NCBI GenBank assembly: GCA_023386555.1
Contig: JAEWJK010000016.1
Coordinates: 89,828 to 153,827 of the forward strand
Direction of reading: 5' to 3'
DNA: 64,000 nucleotides
Source of the DNA: Bacteroidota bacterium
GTDB lineage: Bacteria; Bacteroidota; Bacteroidia; Chitinophagales; Chitinophagaceae
The position numbers were made by a program, and so were the translations under genes. Below the pieces are notes generated by a model that saw only the letters and a list, made by a program, of their open reading frames with translations, ran no database searches and was not told the origin of the DNA. Shown here one piece after another: positions 27,958 to 35,369 of this stretch; position 1 is the stretch's first letter; each line of letters opens with the position of its first letter.

Positions 27958-28989
27958 TCACGATTGATATTGTTTCACTGCATCAACAAATGCTTTTGCA
28001 TGATCAACAGGTACGTTTGGAGTGATACCATGACCGAGATTGGCAATATAACTTTGTGTGCCGAATCCATCGATCATTTCCTTCACCCATTGTTTGATTT
28101 GTGGAATAGGAGCTAATAATTTAGCAGGATCAAAATTACCTTGCAGTGTAATATTATTATTTGTTAACTCTCTTGCAGTCTGTGGTGTAAGACTCCAGTC
28201 GATACCAATACCTGATGCAGATGATTTACTCAAATCATTCAATGCATACCAGCTTCCTTTTGGAAATAAAATAACAGGGGCATCATCTTTTAATGCATCC
28301 GCAATTTGAATGAGATATGGCTGTGCATAGGTTTTGAAATCGGCTGGAGACAAGCTTCCTGCCCAGCTATCAAATACCTGCACTGTATCGGCACCTGCTT
28401 TTACCTGGTGCTTCAGGTAATCAATTGTGAGTGCAGTGATTTTTTGCAATAAAGCATGTGCAAGTTCCGGTTGTGTATATGCAAATTGTTTTGCTTTATC
28501 CCAGGTCTTACTTCCTTTTCCTTCTACCATATAACAAAGAATTGTCCATGGAGCACCGGCAAAACCAATCAACGGAACACGACCATTTAATTCTTTTTTG
28601 GTGAGTGATAAAGCATCATAAACATATTTTAAACTTTCTTCTGCACCGGTTGTGATGAGTGCATCAATATCAGCTTGTGTTTTTATTGTTTTGGGTAAAG
28701 AAGGACCTTTACCTTCTTCCATCAACACTTCAACACCCATAGCTTGTGGAATCACCAGAATATCTGAGAAGATTATAGCAGCATCCACACCAACCTGGTC
28801 GATTGGTTGTAATGTAATTTCTGTTGCAAGCTCAGGTGTTTGCACCCTTGTAAAGAAGTCGTACTTCTCTCTTAATTTGATGTAGTCAGGTAAATATCTT
28901 CCGGCCTGACGCATCATCCACACAGGTGGACGTTCGACTTTTTCTTTCCGGAGTGCTCTTAAGAGAAGATCGTTTTTGAGTTGTGTCAT
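27958..28989 (-). CDS. hemE: uroporphyrinogen decarboxylase
   Basis: 343 residues. HemE removes four carboxyl groups from uroporphyrinogen III to give coproporphyrinogen III. The signature RPPVWMMRQAGRYLPDY is near the N-terminus (Arg and Asp contact substrate). Other landmarks are IIFSDILVIPQAMGVEV, GFAGAPWTILCYMVEG, VQVFDSWAGSLSP and LQGNFDPAKL, ending NLGHGITPNVP. Normal length. Flanked on both sides by TGAATGG repeat runs, in the order hemD-hemE-hemF. Confidence 0.97.
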   Translation of the reverse strand: MTQLKNDLLLRALRKEKVERPPVWMMRQAGRYLPDYIKLREKYDFFTRVQTPELATEITLQPIDQVGVDAAIIFSDILVIPQAMGVEVLMEEGKGPSLPKTIKTQADIDALITTGAEESLKYVYDALSLTKKELNGRVPLIGFAGAPWTILCYMVEGKGSKTWDKAKQFAYTQPELAHALLQKITALTIDYLKHQVKAGADTVQVFDSWAGSLSPADFKTYAQPYLIQIADALKDDAPVILFPKGSWYALNDLSKSSASGIGIDWSLTPQTARELTNNNITLQGNFDPAKLLAPIPQIKQWVKEMIDGFGTQSYIANLGHGITPNVPVDHAKAFVDAVKQYQS

Positions 28990-28990
28990 G

Positions 28991-29018
28991 GTAAGTGGTC
29001 AATGGTGAATGGTGAATA
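28991..29018. repeat. TGAATGG direct repeat before hemE
   Basis: gtaagtggtcaatgg then tgaatggtgaata: three to four degenerate copies of a 7-base word directly upstream of the hemE ATG, matching the run before hemF. Confidence 0.55.
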
Positions 29019-29023
29019 GAGAT

Positions 29024-29722
29024 TCAACATTGCACCTGGTTTTTGAAATGTTTTTTTATTTGGTTAACCAATGACTCCTGTGTAGGCTCATCAGCTATTA
29101 TAATTGTATTGTTTGTATAATTTCTGATAGCAGCTTCTGTTGTCGTGCCAATGCTAAAACAAACAACATCCGACTTTAGTTGGTTCGAAGTAAAAAAACT
29201 ATTTACCGCACTTGGACTAAAGAATAATACTGCATCAAAATGCTGATTGATGAGTTTTGGTGTTTCAATTGTTTCGTAAACAACCAACTCTTCAATTTCA
29301 ACATCGTTACTTTTCAGCATTGAAGGAAGTTCATCTCTCCTGATGTTTCCACAGCAGAAAACAACTTTCTTCACACCTGATGCTATGATCTTTTCTGCCA
29401 ATAGATTTCCATACGGGGCAATATCTATGATCTTTGCATTTGGAAATGCAGCTTCGACAAACTGTGTTGTTTTTCCTGAAATACAGTAAACCTGGAAAGA
29501 TAAATTCCGATCAATAAAATTTTTCACCGATTCAATACCATTGGCACTTGTGAAGACAAGTACATCGTTGTTATCAATCTTAGTTAATCTTTCCTTTACC
29601 GCTTTTGTTAATGCAAATGTGATAGAGATGAAATCATTTTCTATTACAGAAAAACCATCCTGTTCCAATTGAGAAACAATCGGAGGATTTAGTTTTTTTG
29701 TTGATAGAATAGTATAGTTCAT
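29024..29722 (-). CDS. hemD: uroporphyrinogen-III synthase
   Basis: 232 residues. HemD cyclises hydroxymethylbilane to uroporphyrinogen III. The family is poorly conserved; assignment rests on the two-domain Rossmann-like pattern (VLVFTSANGIESVKNFID, then VVFCCGNIRRDELPSML and AVLFFSPSAVNSFF, ending SIGTTTEAAIRNYTNN) and on its position directly after hemC. The gap to hemC is 14 bp, so co-transcription with hemA and hemC is likely. Confidence 0.9.
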   Translation of the reverse strand: MNYTILSTKKLNPPIVSQLEQDGFSVIENDFISITFALTKAVKERLTKIDNNDVLVFTSANGIESVKNFIDRNLSFQVYCISGKTTQFVEAAFPNAKIIDIAPYGNLLAEKIIASGVKKVVFCCGNIRRDELPSMLKSNDVEIEELVVYETIETPKLINQHFDAVLFFSPSAVNSFFTSNQLKSDVVCFSIGTTTEAAIRNYTNNTIIIADEPTQESLVNQIKKHFKNQVQC

Positions 29723-29736
29723 ACTGTATAATCATC

Positions 29737-30780
29737 TCACTCACTGAGATCATTTGATTTCTTCTGCCTGATTTCTTTTACGATTGCTTCTCCACCTTGC
29801 TGTAGTAATTCATTTGCCGCATTTACTCCAAGATCCGCAGCATCTTTTACAGGAACAACAAGGCTTACTTCCACTTTTTGCTTTCCATCAATGCTAATGA
29901 TGTTGCCTTTAAAATGCACATTCTCATCTTTTACTTCAGCCAAAGCGCTGATCGGTGTTGAACATCCACCCATTAATGTTCTTAAAAAGTCTCTCTCCAC
30001 TTTAGTGCAGATAACAGTATCGGCATCATTAAAACTTTGACATGGAATAAATGCCTGCGTATCATCTTTCCTGCAAACGATCATGATGGCTCCCTGTGCC
30101 GGAGCCGGTAACATCCAATCTAATTCAATTGAATTCTCAGGACGTAAACCAATTCTTTCCAATCCTGCAGCAGCGAAAATAGCTCCATGCCAATTGCTTT
30201 CGTGCAACTTTCGAAGACGAGTATTTACATTGCCTCGTAAATTTTCAATTGTTGAATTGGGATTCTGATGTAACCATTGAGCAATCCTTCTTACAGAACT
30301 CGTGGCAATAATTATCTTTTCAGGTTTACCAGAATTCTCTTTGTCTTCACGAAGCGGTAGCATCCAGCTATTATCTTTTATTTTTTTTCCACCTCCTGTT
30401 TCTATTGACACAAATTCGATAATAAACTTATTATCTCTCTTATCTATTTCTGGATGAAGAACTAAAATGTCTTTATGCGATGCCCTTTTCAAAACCGCAG
30501 CCTGTGTTAAACCTGTAGCCAGTTGTGTAGGCACGTCTTTCATTGAATGTACCGCCAGATCAATTCGTTTATTTAAAAGAGCGGCATCTAAAGCTTTTGT
30601 AAATACACCCTGTACACCTAATTCGTATAATGGTGTAACGGTATCAATGTCGCCTTCACTTTTTATATACACTAACTCAGATGCAACACCTTTTTGTTTC
30701 AAAAGATCCTGCACTAATGTAGCCTGCCAGACAGCCAATTGGCTATCTCTTGTTCCTATACGTAATTTTTTTTGTGACAT
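29737..30780 (-). CDS. hemC: hydroxymethylbilane synthase (porphobilinogen deaminase)
   Basis: 347 residues, slightly longer than the usual 310. HemC polymerises four porphobilinogens into hydroxymethylbilane on a covalent dipyrromethane cofactor. The cofactor cysteine is in LMGGCSTPISALAEV. Other landmarks are RIGTRDSQLAVWQA, AVHSMKDVPTQLATGL, IATSSVRRIAQWL and LPAPAQGAIMIVCR. The extra length is an insert near residues 115-150 (IDKRDNKFIIEFVSIETGGG). The start codon shares one base with the hemA stop (TAATG), indicating translational coupling. Confidence 0.96.
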   Translation of the reverse strand: MSQKKLRIGTRDSQLAVWQATLVQDLLKQKGVASELVYIKSEGDIDTVTPLYELGVQGVFTKALDAALLNKRIDLAVHSMKDVPTQLATGLTQAAVLKRASHKDILVLHPEIDKRDNKFIIEFVSIETGGGKKIKDNSWMLPLREDKENSGKPEKIIIATSSVRRIAQWLHQNPNSTIENLRGNVNTRLRKLHESNWHGAIFAAAGLERIGLRPENSIELDWMLPAPAQGAIMIVCRKDDTQAFIPCQSFNDADTVICTKVERDFLRTLMGGCSTPISALAEVKDENVHFKGNIISIDGKQKVEVSLVVPVKDAADLGVNAANELLQQGGEAIVKEIRQKKSNDLSE

Positions 30781-31991
30781 TAAATTGCCTCTGTACTTAT
30801 GAAGTCATTAATAGCTGCAATGTACTGACAACCTTTCTGGTTTTCAACTTTAACCTTACCGGCAGTTTCGTTCAAAACACGTTGTATGTTTACTTCCAAA
30901 GTCTTAGGACAAGTAGAGGAATTGCGAAAATATTGTGGGTGGGAATAAATCTGCTTCAATTTAACCTTAAGATCTCTCAGCATAGGAACATGCTTACGCA
31001 TTTCGCACCATTCTGCAAATTCAGTCATCAGTTCAGCAATGATGGCTTTTGCTTTTGGTATTTCTGCTGTTCTTTTTTGAAGGGTTTCATCTTTCAGTTT
31101 GGAAAGTTCATCCACATTCACCAGCTGAACATTTGGTAAAAGATGTGCTGCAGCTTCAACATTATAAGGAACAGAAAGATCGATGATCAATTTCTGATTG
31201 CCGTTTATTAAATGAGATTTTTTAATGATCGGCTCAACAGCATTCGTTGCTGCCAGAATAATATCAGCTTTCCTGATCTCTTCATCAATATTCTCAATAG
31301 ATGCTGATTTTAAACCTAATTCACCTGCAAGTATATAGGCTTTTTCGGGTGAACGATTGATGAGTGTAATGTTCTTTGTATCTAAATAATCAACCAGATT
31401 CTTGCAGGTGTTTCTTCCAATCTTTCCCACACCGAGCAGTAAAATATTTTTCTGCCTTACCTGTTCTACATTATTCTTTATATACTGAACCGCAGCAAAC
31501 GAAACAGAAACAGTTCCTCCACTGAGTTCAGTATTATTTTTTATTTGTTTGGATGATTGTAAGACTGAGTTGATCAATCTTTCGGTGAAAGCACCTACAA
31601 AGCCATATTCTTTCGCAAATTTCACCGCTGTCTTTAACTGGCCAACAATCTCGTAATCACCAAGGATCTGTGAATCTAATCCTGCACCTACGCAAAACAG
31701 GTGATTGATTGCCGGTAATCCTTTTTTGATATAAGCTGATTTTTTAAAACTTTCTGCATCTCCAATTGTTTCTGAGCATAGAAGGTTGATGAGCTCATCT
31801 GCATTTGAAGCAAAACCGCAGATCTCAGTACGATTACAGGTGGAAAGAATAAACAACTCGTTTAAACCAAACTGAGCTGCTTTTTGTAATATGTTAGTAT
31901 ATTGATCTGAGTTGATTGCAAAATGTCCACGAACCGAAGCGTCAGACTTTTTGTAGTTAATTCCTGCAATATAAAACTGACTGATATTCAT
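30780..31991 (-). CDS. hemA: glutamyl-tRNA reductase
   Basis: 403 residues. HemA reduces glutamyl-tRNA to glutamate-1-semialdehyde, the committed step of C5 heme synthesis. The catalytic cysteine is Cys52 in LSTCNRTEICGF. The substrate and NADPH regions are GHFAINSDQY, GAGLDSQILGDYEIVGQLK and ILLLGVGKIGRNTCKNLVDY. The C-terminal dimerisation helix is shorter than usual and ends KGCQYIAAINDFISTEAI. It is the first gene of the minus-strand heme operon. Upstream lie a -7 box (32019-32026) and a CRP/FNR-type palindrome (32048-32061). Confidence 0.96.
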   Translation of the reverse strand: MNISQFYIAGINYKKSDASVRGHFAINSDQYTNILQKAAQFGLNELFILSTCNRTEICGFASNADELINLLCSETIGDAESFKKSAYIKKGLPAINHLFCVGAGLDSQILGDYEIVGQLKTAVKFAKEYGFVGAFTERLINSVLQSSKQIKNNTELSGGTVSVSFAAVQYIKNNVEQVRQKNILLLGVGKIGRNTCKNLVDYLDTKNITLINRSPEKAYILAGELGLKSASIENIDEEIRKADIILAATNAVEPIIKKSHLINGNQKLIIDLSVPYNVEAAAHLLPNVQLVNVDELSKLKDETLQKRTAEIPKAKAIIAELMTEFAEWCEMRKHVPMLRDLKVKLKQIYSHPQYFRNSSTCPKTLEVNIQRVLNETAGKVKVENQKGCQYIAAINDFISTEAI

Positions 31992-32018
31992 TTCGCCTTT
32001 TGGTTAATTCCGACGGTG

Positions 32019-32026
32019 CAAAAGTA
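32019..32026 (-). promoter_or_regulatory. -7 promoter element of hemA
   Basis: On the minus strand this reads TACTTTTG, a perfect TAnnTTTG, 28 bp before the hemA ATG. No TTTG -33 box is at the expected spacing, which would fit an activator-dependent promoter. Confidence 0.6.
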
Positions 32027-32047
32027 AAAGAACACTTATCTGGCTGT

Positions 32048-32061
32048 ATGATTTTGATCAT
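32048..32061. promoter_or_regulatory. CRP/FNR-type palindrome between hemA and hemH
   Basis: ATGAT-TTTG-ATCAT, a perfect 5-bp inverted repeat with 4-base spacer and the CRP/FNR core TGAT-N4-ATCA. Its centre (32054.5) is 35.5 bp from the near end of the hemA -7 box, the class II activator position. Two TGTCAT words 11 bp apart (32068 and 32079) follow. Confidence 0.6.
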
Positions 32062-32085
32062 GATACGTGTCATTTGTCTGTCATG

Positions 32086-32117
32086 TTTGATATGTGATTT
32101 TATAAACAATAGTTTTG
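32086..32117 (+). promoter_or_regulatory. promoter of hemH (TTTG-N20-TAGTTTTG)
   Basis: TTTG at 32086-32089 and TAGTTTTG at 32110-32117 are separated by 20 bases, matching the Bacteroidota promoter consensus (TTTG, about 19, TAnnTTTG). The ATG is only 10 bases further on, so the leader is very short. Confidence 0.7.
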
Positions 32118-32127
32118 CCGCAGCAAT

Positions 32128-33192
32128 ATGATGAAAAAGAAAAGAGCGATCCTTTTGATGAACCTGGGATCTCCGGATTCTACACAAGTAAAGGATGTAA
32201 AAAGATATCTTACCGAGTTTTTGATGGATGAACGTGTAATTGACACGCCATACTGGAAGAGAACTTTGTTGGTGAAAGGAATTATTGTGCCATTCAGGGC
32301 ACCAAAATCTGCGAAAGCATATCAATCTATCTGGACAGATAAAGGTTCTCCCTTAATTCAATTAACCAGGGAATTACAACAAGCTGTTCAAGAAAATTTT
32401 GAAGAGATTGTTGCGATCAATATGCGTTATGGCAATCCATCAACGGAAAATGTATTGGCACAATTACACCAGGAAATTGAAGGGCTGGAAGAAATCATCT
32501 TTTTCCCTCTGTATCCACATTATGCCATGAGCAGTTATGAAACAGCGGTGCAACAGGTTAAGGATATTCATCGTAAAAAAAAGTACGCATCAGCCCTGAT
32601 TACTATTAAGCCTTATTATAAACATCCTCTCTACATTGATGCTTTAACGAAAAGTATCGAGCCCTACCTGCAGGAGGATTTTGATAAGATATTATTTAGC
32701 TATCATGGTGTTCCGGAGCGGCATATTTTAAAAGGAGATGTTACCGGTTGTCATTGTTTAAGAAGCGAAAATTGTTGTTACACACCTTCACCGGCTCATG
32801 AATTTTGTTATAGGCACCAATGTGTAGTAACCACAGAACTTGTAATGAATGCACTGCAGATTCCGAGAGAGAAAGCGGAACAAACTTTTCAATCGAGGTT
32901 AGGCAGAGATCCGTGGTTGAAACCTTATACTGCACAAAGATTGGCTGAACTGCCAAAAGAAGGAGTGAAGAAATTGCTCGTTGTTTGTCCGGCCTTTGTA
33001 AGTGATTGCCTGGAAACTTTAGAGGAGATTGCTGAAGAAGGAAAGCACATTTTTAAAGAAGCTGGCGGAGAAAGTTTTACTATGATACCGTGTTTAAATA
33101 CACATACATTATGGGTGGAAGCGATAACGAAATGGATCAGGGATTATATGAATGGAGATAAGAGTATGGTATTAGATAGAATGCCGTATTAA
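32128..33192 (+). CDS. hemH: ferrochelatase
   Basis: 354 residues. HemH inserts ferrous iron into protoporphyrin IX, the last step of protoheme synthesis. The N-terminus reads KRAILLMNLGSPDST; the catalytic His193 is in LFSYHGVPERH; the acidic metal-path helix is CLETLEEIAEEG. A cysteine-rich loop follows the active site (Cys208, Cys210, Cys216, Cys217, Cys227, Cys232; for example GCHCLRSENCCYT), a feature I recall for Bacteroidota ferrochelatases and possibly metal-binding. It is divergent from hemA and followed by hemJ on the same strand. Confidence 0.96.
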   Translation: MMKKKRAILLMNLGSPDSTQVKDVKRYLTEFLMDERVIDTPYWKRTLLVKGIIVPFRAPKSAKAYQSIWTDKGSPLIQLTRELQQAVQENFEEIVAINMRYGNPSTENVLAQLHQEIEGLEEIIFFPLYPHYAMSSYETAVQQVKDIHRKKKYASALITIKPYYKHPLYIDALTKSIEPYLQEDFDKILFSYHGVPERHILKGDVTGCHCLRSENCCYTPSPAHEFCYRHQCVVTTELVMNALQIPREKAEQTFQSRLGRDPWLKPYTAQRLAELPKEGVKKLLVVCPAFVSDCLETLEEIAEEGKHIFKEAGGESFTMIPCLNTHTLWVEAITKWIRDYMNGDKSMVLDRMPY

Positions 33193-33223
33193 TTTATTTT
33201 AAGACTGAATAATAGTGGAATAA

Positions 33224-33247
33224 GGCTTCGAGAGCCTCAGCCTGACA
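33224..33247. repeat. TTCGA...CTCAG dispersed repeat R3
   Basis: ggcttcgagagcctcagcct then gaca. A related word run (ccttcgataaactcaggat) sits at 45380. I recall GGCTTCGACAAGCTCAGCC-type words as widely dispersed in Bacteroidota intergenic DNA. Confidence 0.55.
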
Positions 33248-33254
33248 TATGTAC

Positions 33255-33285
33255 GGGATAACATCCTTCAAAAGGATGTTATCCC
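33255..33285. repeat. perfect 14-bp hairpin between hemH and hemJ
   Basis: gggataacatcctt / aaggatgttatccc with a 3-base loop and no mismatches. It has no T-run on the plus strand, so it is more likely an mRNA-processing or stability hairpin than a simple terminator. It ends 17 bp before the hemJ ATG and could cover its ribosome entry region. Confidence 0.75.
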
Positions 33286-33302
33286 TCGATTAATTTAATA
33301 CG

Positions 33303-33839
33303 ATGACATACCAATACGTTAAAGCATTACATATTATTTTTATCGTTACCTGGTTTGCTGGTATGTTCTATATGCCACGATTATTTATTTATAATACTGA
33401 GGCAAATGATAAAGAACCTGCTGTTAAAGATGCATTGCAACAGCAATTTAAAATAATGATGAAGCGTCTCTGGTTTGGCATTACGTGGCCTTCAGCAGTT
33501 CTTACGCTGATTTTTGGTCCGTGGATGTGGTATCTATACAGCAATTTTAATGCACCTCAATGGTTGTTTATAAAGTTATTGTTTGTGGTAGGATTGTACA
33601 TTTATCACTTTACACTTCATACAATATTTAAACAACAGGTAAAAGGCATACTGAAATATTCTTCCCAGCAACTGAGAATATGGAATGAAGTAGCTACCAT
33701 TTTTCTTGTAGCAATCGTAATGTTGGCAACTGTAAAAGAAAGTATGAGTTGGGTTTGGGGAATTGTAGGATTGATCGCTTTTATTATTTTATTAATGAGT
33801 GCGATTAGTGTATATAAGTTACTTCGGAAGAAAAACTAA
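33303..33839 (+). CDS. hemJ: protoporphyrinogen IX oxidase HemJ
   Basis: 178 residues with four to five transmembrane helices. HemJ oxidises protoporphyrinogen IX to protoporphyrin IX in the membrane and binds a b-type heme. The conserved His10 lies in VKALHIIFIVTWFAGMFYMP and the conserved Lys91 in PQWLFIKLLFVVGLYIYHF. It replaces HemG/HemY, which are not present here. It is downstream of hemH and overlaps the convergent hemN by 4 bp at the 3' end. Confidence 0.93.
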   Translation: MTYQYVKALHIIFIVTWFAGMFYMPRLFIYNTEANDKEPAVKDALQQQFKIMMKRLWFGITWPSAVLTLIFGPWMWYLYSNFNAPQWLFIKLLFVVGLYIYHFTLHTIFKQQVKGILKYSSQQLRIWNEVATIFLVAIVMLATVKESMSWVWGIVGLIAFIILLMSAISVYKLLRKKN

Positions 33840-35200
33840 ACAGCTTTACTAAAGATATTTTCTTCTTTCATTGATTTGTTTCGCAGTAAAAACAGATCGA
33901 AAGCGGCACAGATGTTACGAATGAAATGTCTTCCCAGTTCTGTTACATTCAAACCTGTTTCATTCCAGGTAATTAAATGATCAGCCTGTAATTTTTTCAG
34001 TTCAGGGTACACATATTCTTTTAAAATCCGGTGATCCTGTAACTGAAATTCAGTTTTTGAATGACAACTGATATCAAGAATATATTTTCTGAATGATATA
34101 TCTTCTTTACTCAGGAAATGTCCTTTGGTAACTGCCAGTTCGTTGTATTCAAGGCTTTGATAATAATCACCCAATGTTTTATGATTCTGTGCAAAAGCAA
34201 CACCTGCATCGCTGATGCTGGAAACACCCAGCCCAAGTAACATGCCTGTTTTTTGAGTGGTATATCCCATAAAATTTCTATGTAACCAACCTTCTTTCCA
34301 GGCTATGTATAAACTATCACCCGGCAAGGCAAAATGATCCATTCCAATATCGCAATAACCATTTTCGATGAATAGTTGTTTTGCAGACTGGTATAGTTCC
34401 ATTTTAAGATCTGCACCAGGCAAATCATTTTCATCAAATAATCGTTGTGCCTTACTTGTCCATGGTACATGAGCATAGCTATAAAAAGCAATACGATCCG
34501 GTTGTAATGAAATACTTTGATTTATGGTTTCAATAATAGATTCTTTTGTTTGTAATGGAAGACCATAGATGAGATCGAAGTTAATTGATGTATAACCAAT
34601 GTCTCTTGCATCTTCCACTGCTCTTCTTACATTTTCAAAAGGCTGAATACGATTGATGATTCGCTGCACTTTTGCATTATGATCCTGCACACCGTAACTC
34701 ACTCTTCTAAAACCAATATCATACAAGACCTGTAAATGTTCTCTTGTTGTATTGTTGGGATGACCCTCAAAACTAAACTCATGCTTCGGATGGATGATAG
34801 CCTGTTTCAGCACTTCATTCAACAAATACTGAAGATGTTGCGGCGAGAAAAAAGTAGGTGTACCACCACCAAGATGCAGTTCTTTTATCAAAGGTGGTTC
34901 CGACATCAGGTTACGGTACAGTTGCCATTCTTTTAAAATTGCCTGCATATATTCTTCTTCTACACTATGGTTGGTGGTGATCTTTTTATTGCACCCACAA
35001 TAAGTACAAAGTGATTCACAAAAAGGTAGATGAATGTATAAACTGATGCCATCTGTATTGTTTGCTGCAGTAATGTGATCGCTTACGACCGTTTTCCAAT
35101 CGGCAATTGCTAATTCATTATTCCAGAAAGGCACAGTAGGATAACTAGTGTATCTCGGTACCGGCACGTTGTATTTATGTAAGAGGGATGATGGTATCAC
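33836..35200 (-). CDS. hemN: oxygen-independent coproporphyrinogen III oxidase (radical SAM)
   Basis: 454 residues. HemN performs the HemF reaction without oxygen by radical SAM chemistry. The 4Fe-4S motif is Cys61-x3-Cys65-x2-Cys68 in FCESLCTYCGC, followed by LHLGGGTPTFFSPQHL (SAM-binding), FEGHPNNTTREHL and INFDLIYGLPLQT. The C-terminal HemN domain (GLGVSSISDAG) is intact, and length and motifs fit true HemN rather than HemW. The start is GTG at 35200, directly after a -7 box, so the mRNA may be leaderless. A CRP/FNR-type palindrome lies 37 bp upstream. Confidence 0.95.
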   Translation of the reverse strand: MIPSSLLHKYNVPVPRYTSYPTVPFWNNELAIADWKTVVSDHITAANNTDGISLYIHLPFCESLCTYCGCNKKITTNHSVEEEYMQAILKEWQLYRNLMSEPPLIKELHLGGGTPTFFSPQHLQYLLNEVLKQAIIHPKHEFSFEGHPNNTTREHLQVLYDIGFRRVSYGVQDHNAKVQRIINRIQPFENVRRAVEDARDIGYTSINFDLIYGLPLQTKESIIETINQSISLQPDRIAFYSYAHVPWTSKAQRLFDENDLPGADLKMELYQSAKQLFIENGYCDIGMDHFALPGDSLYIAWKEGWLHRNFMGYTTQKTGMLLGLGVSSISDAGVAFAQNHKTLGDYYQSLEYNELAVTKGHFLSKEDISFRKYILDISCHSKTEFQLQDHRILKEYVYPELKKLQADHLITWNETGLNVTELGRHFIRNICAAFDLFLLRNKSMKEENIFSKAV

Positions 35201-35205
35201 GGGAG

Positions 35206-35213
35206 CAAAAATA
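35206..35213 (-). promoter_or_regulatory. -7 promoter element of hemN
   Basis: On the minus strand TATTTTTG, a perfect TAnnTTTG, ends 5 bases before the GTG start codon. This predicts a transcript starting at or within a base or two of the start codon. Confidence 0.65.
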
Positions 35214-35236
35214 TTTTTAGCAGCCAGTAACTATTA

Positions 35237-35248
35237 TGATGAGAATCA
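35237..35248. promoter_or_regulatory. CRP/FNR-type palindrome upstream of hemN
   Basis: TGAT-GAGA-ATCA, flanked as ATGAT...ATCAG like the norC site. Its centre (35242.5) is 36.5 bp from the near end of the hemN -7 box, matching the geometry at hemA and norC. Confidence 0.6.
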
Positions 35249-35369
35249 GTTTAGGAACAAGTTATGCCATCATATTGTCATAAATACTGGATTTATGTGG
35301 GGAACTAATTGGTTTTTAAGGTGTGCTCCGTTGCTTTTTTCGTGAGTTTTGCTGCACCAACTGAATAAA

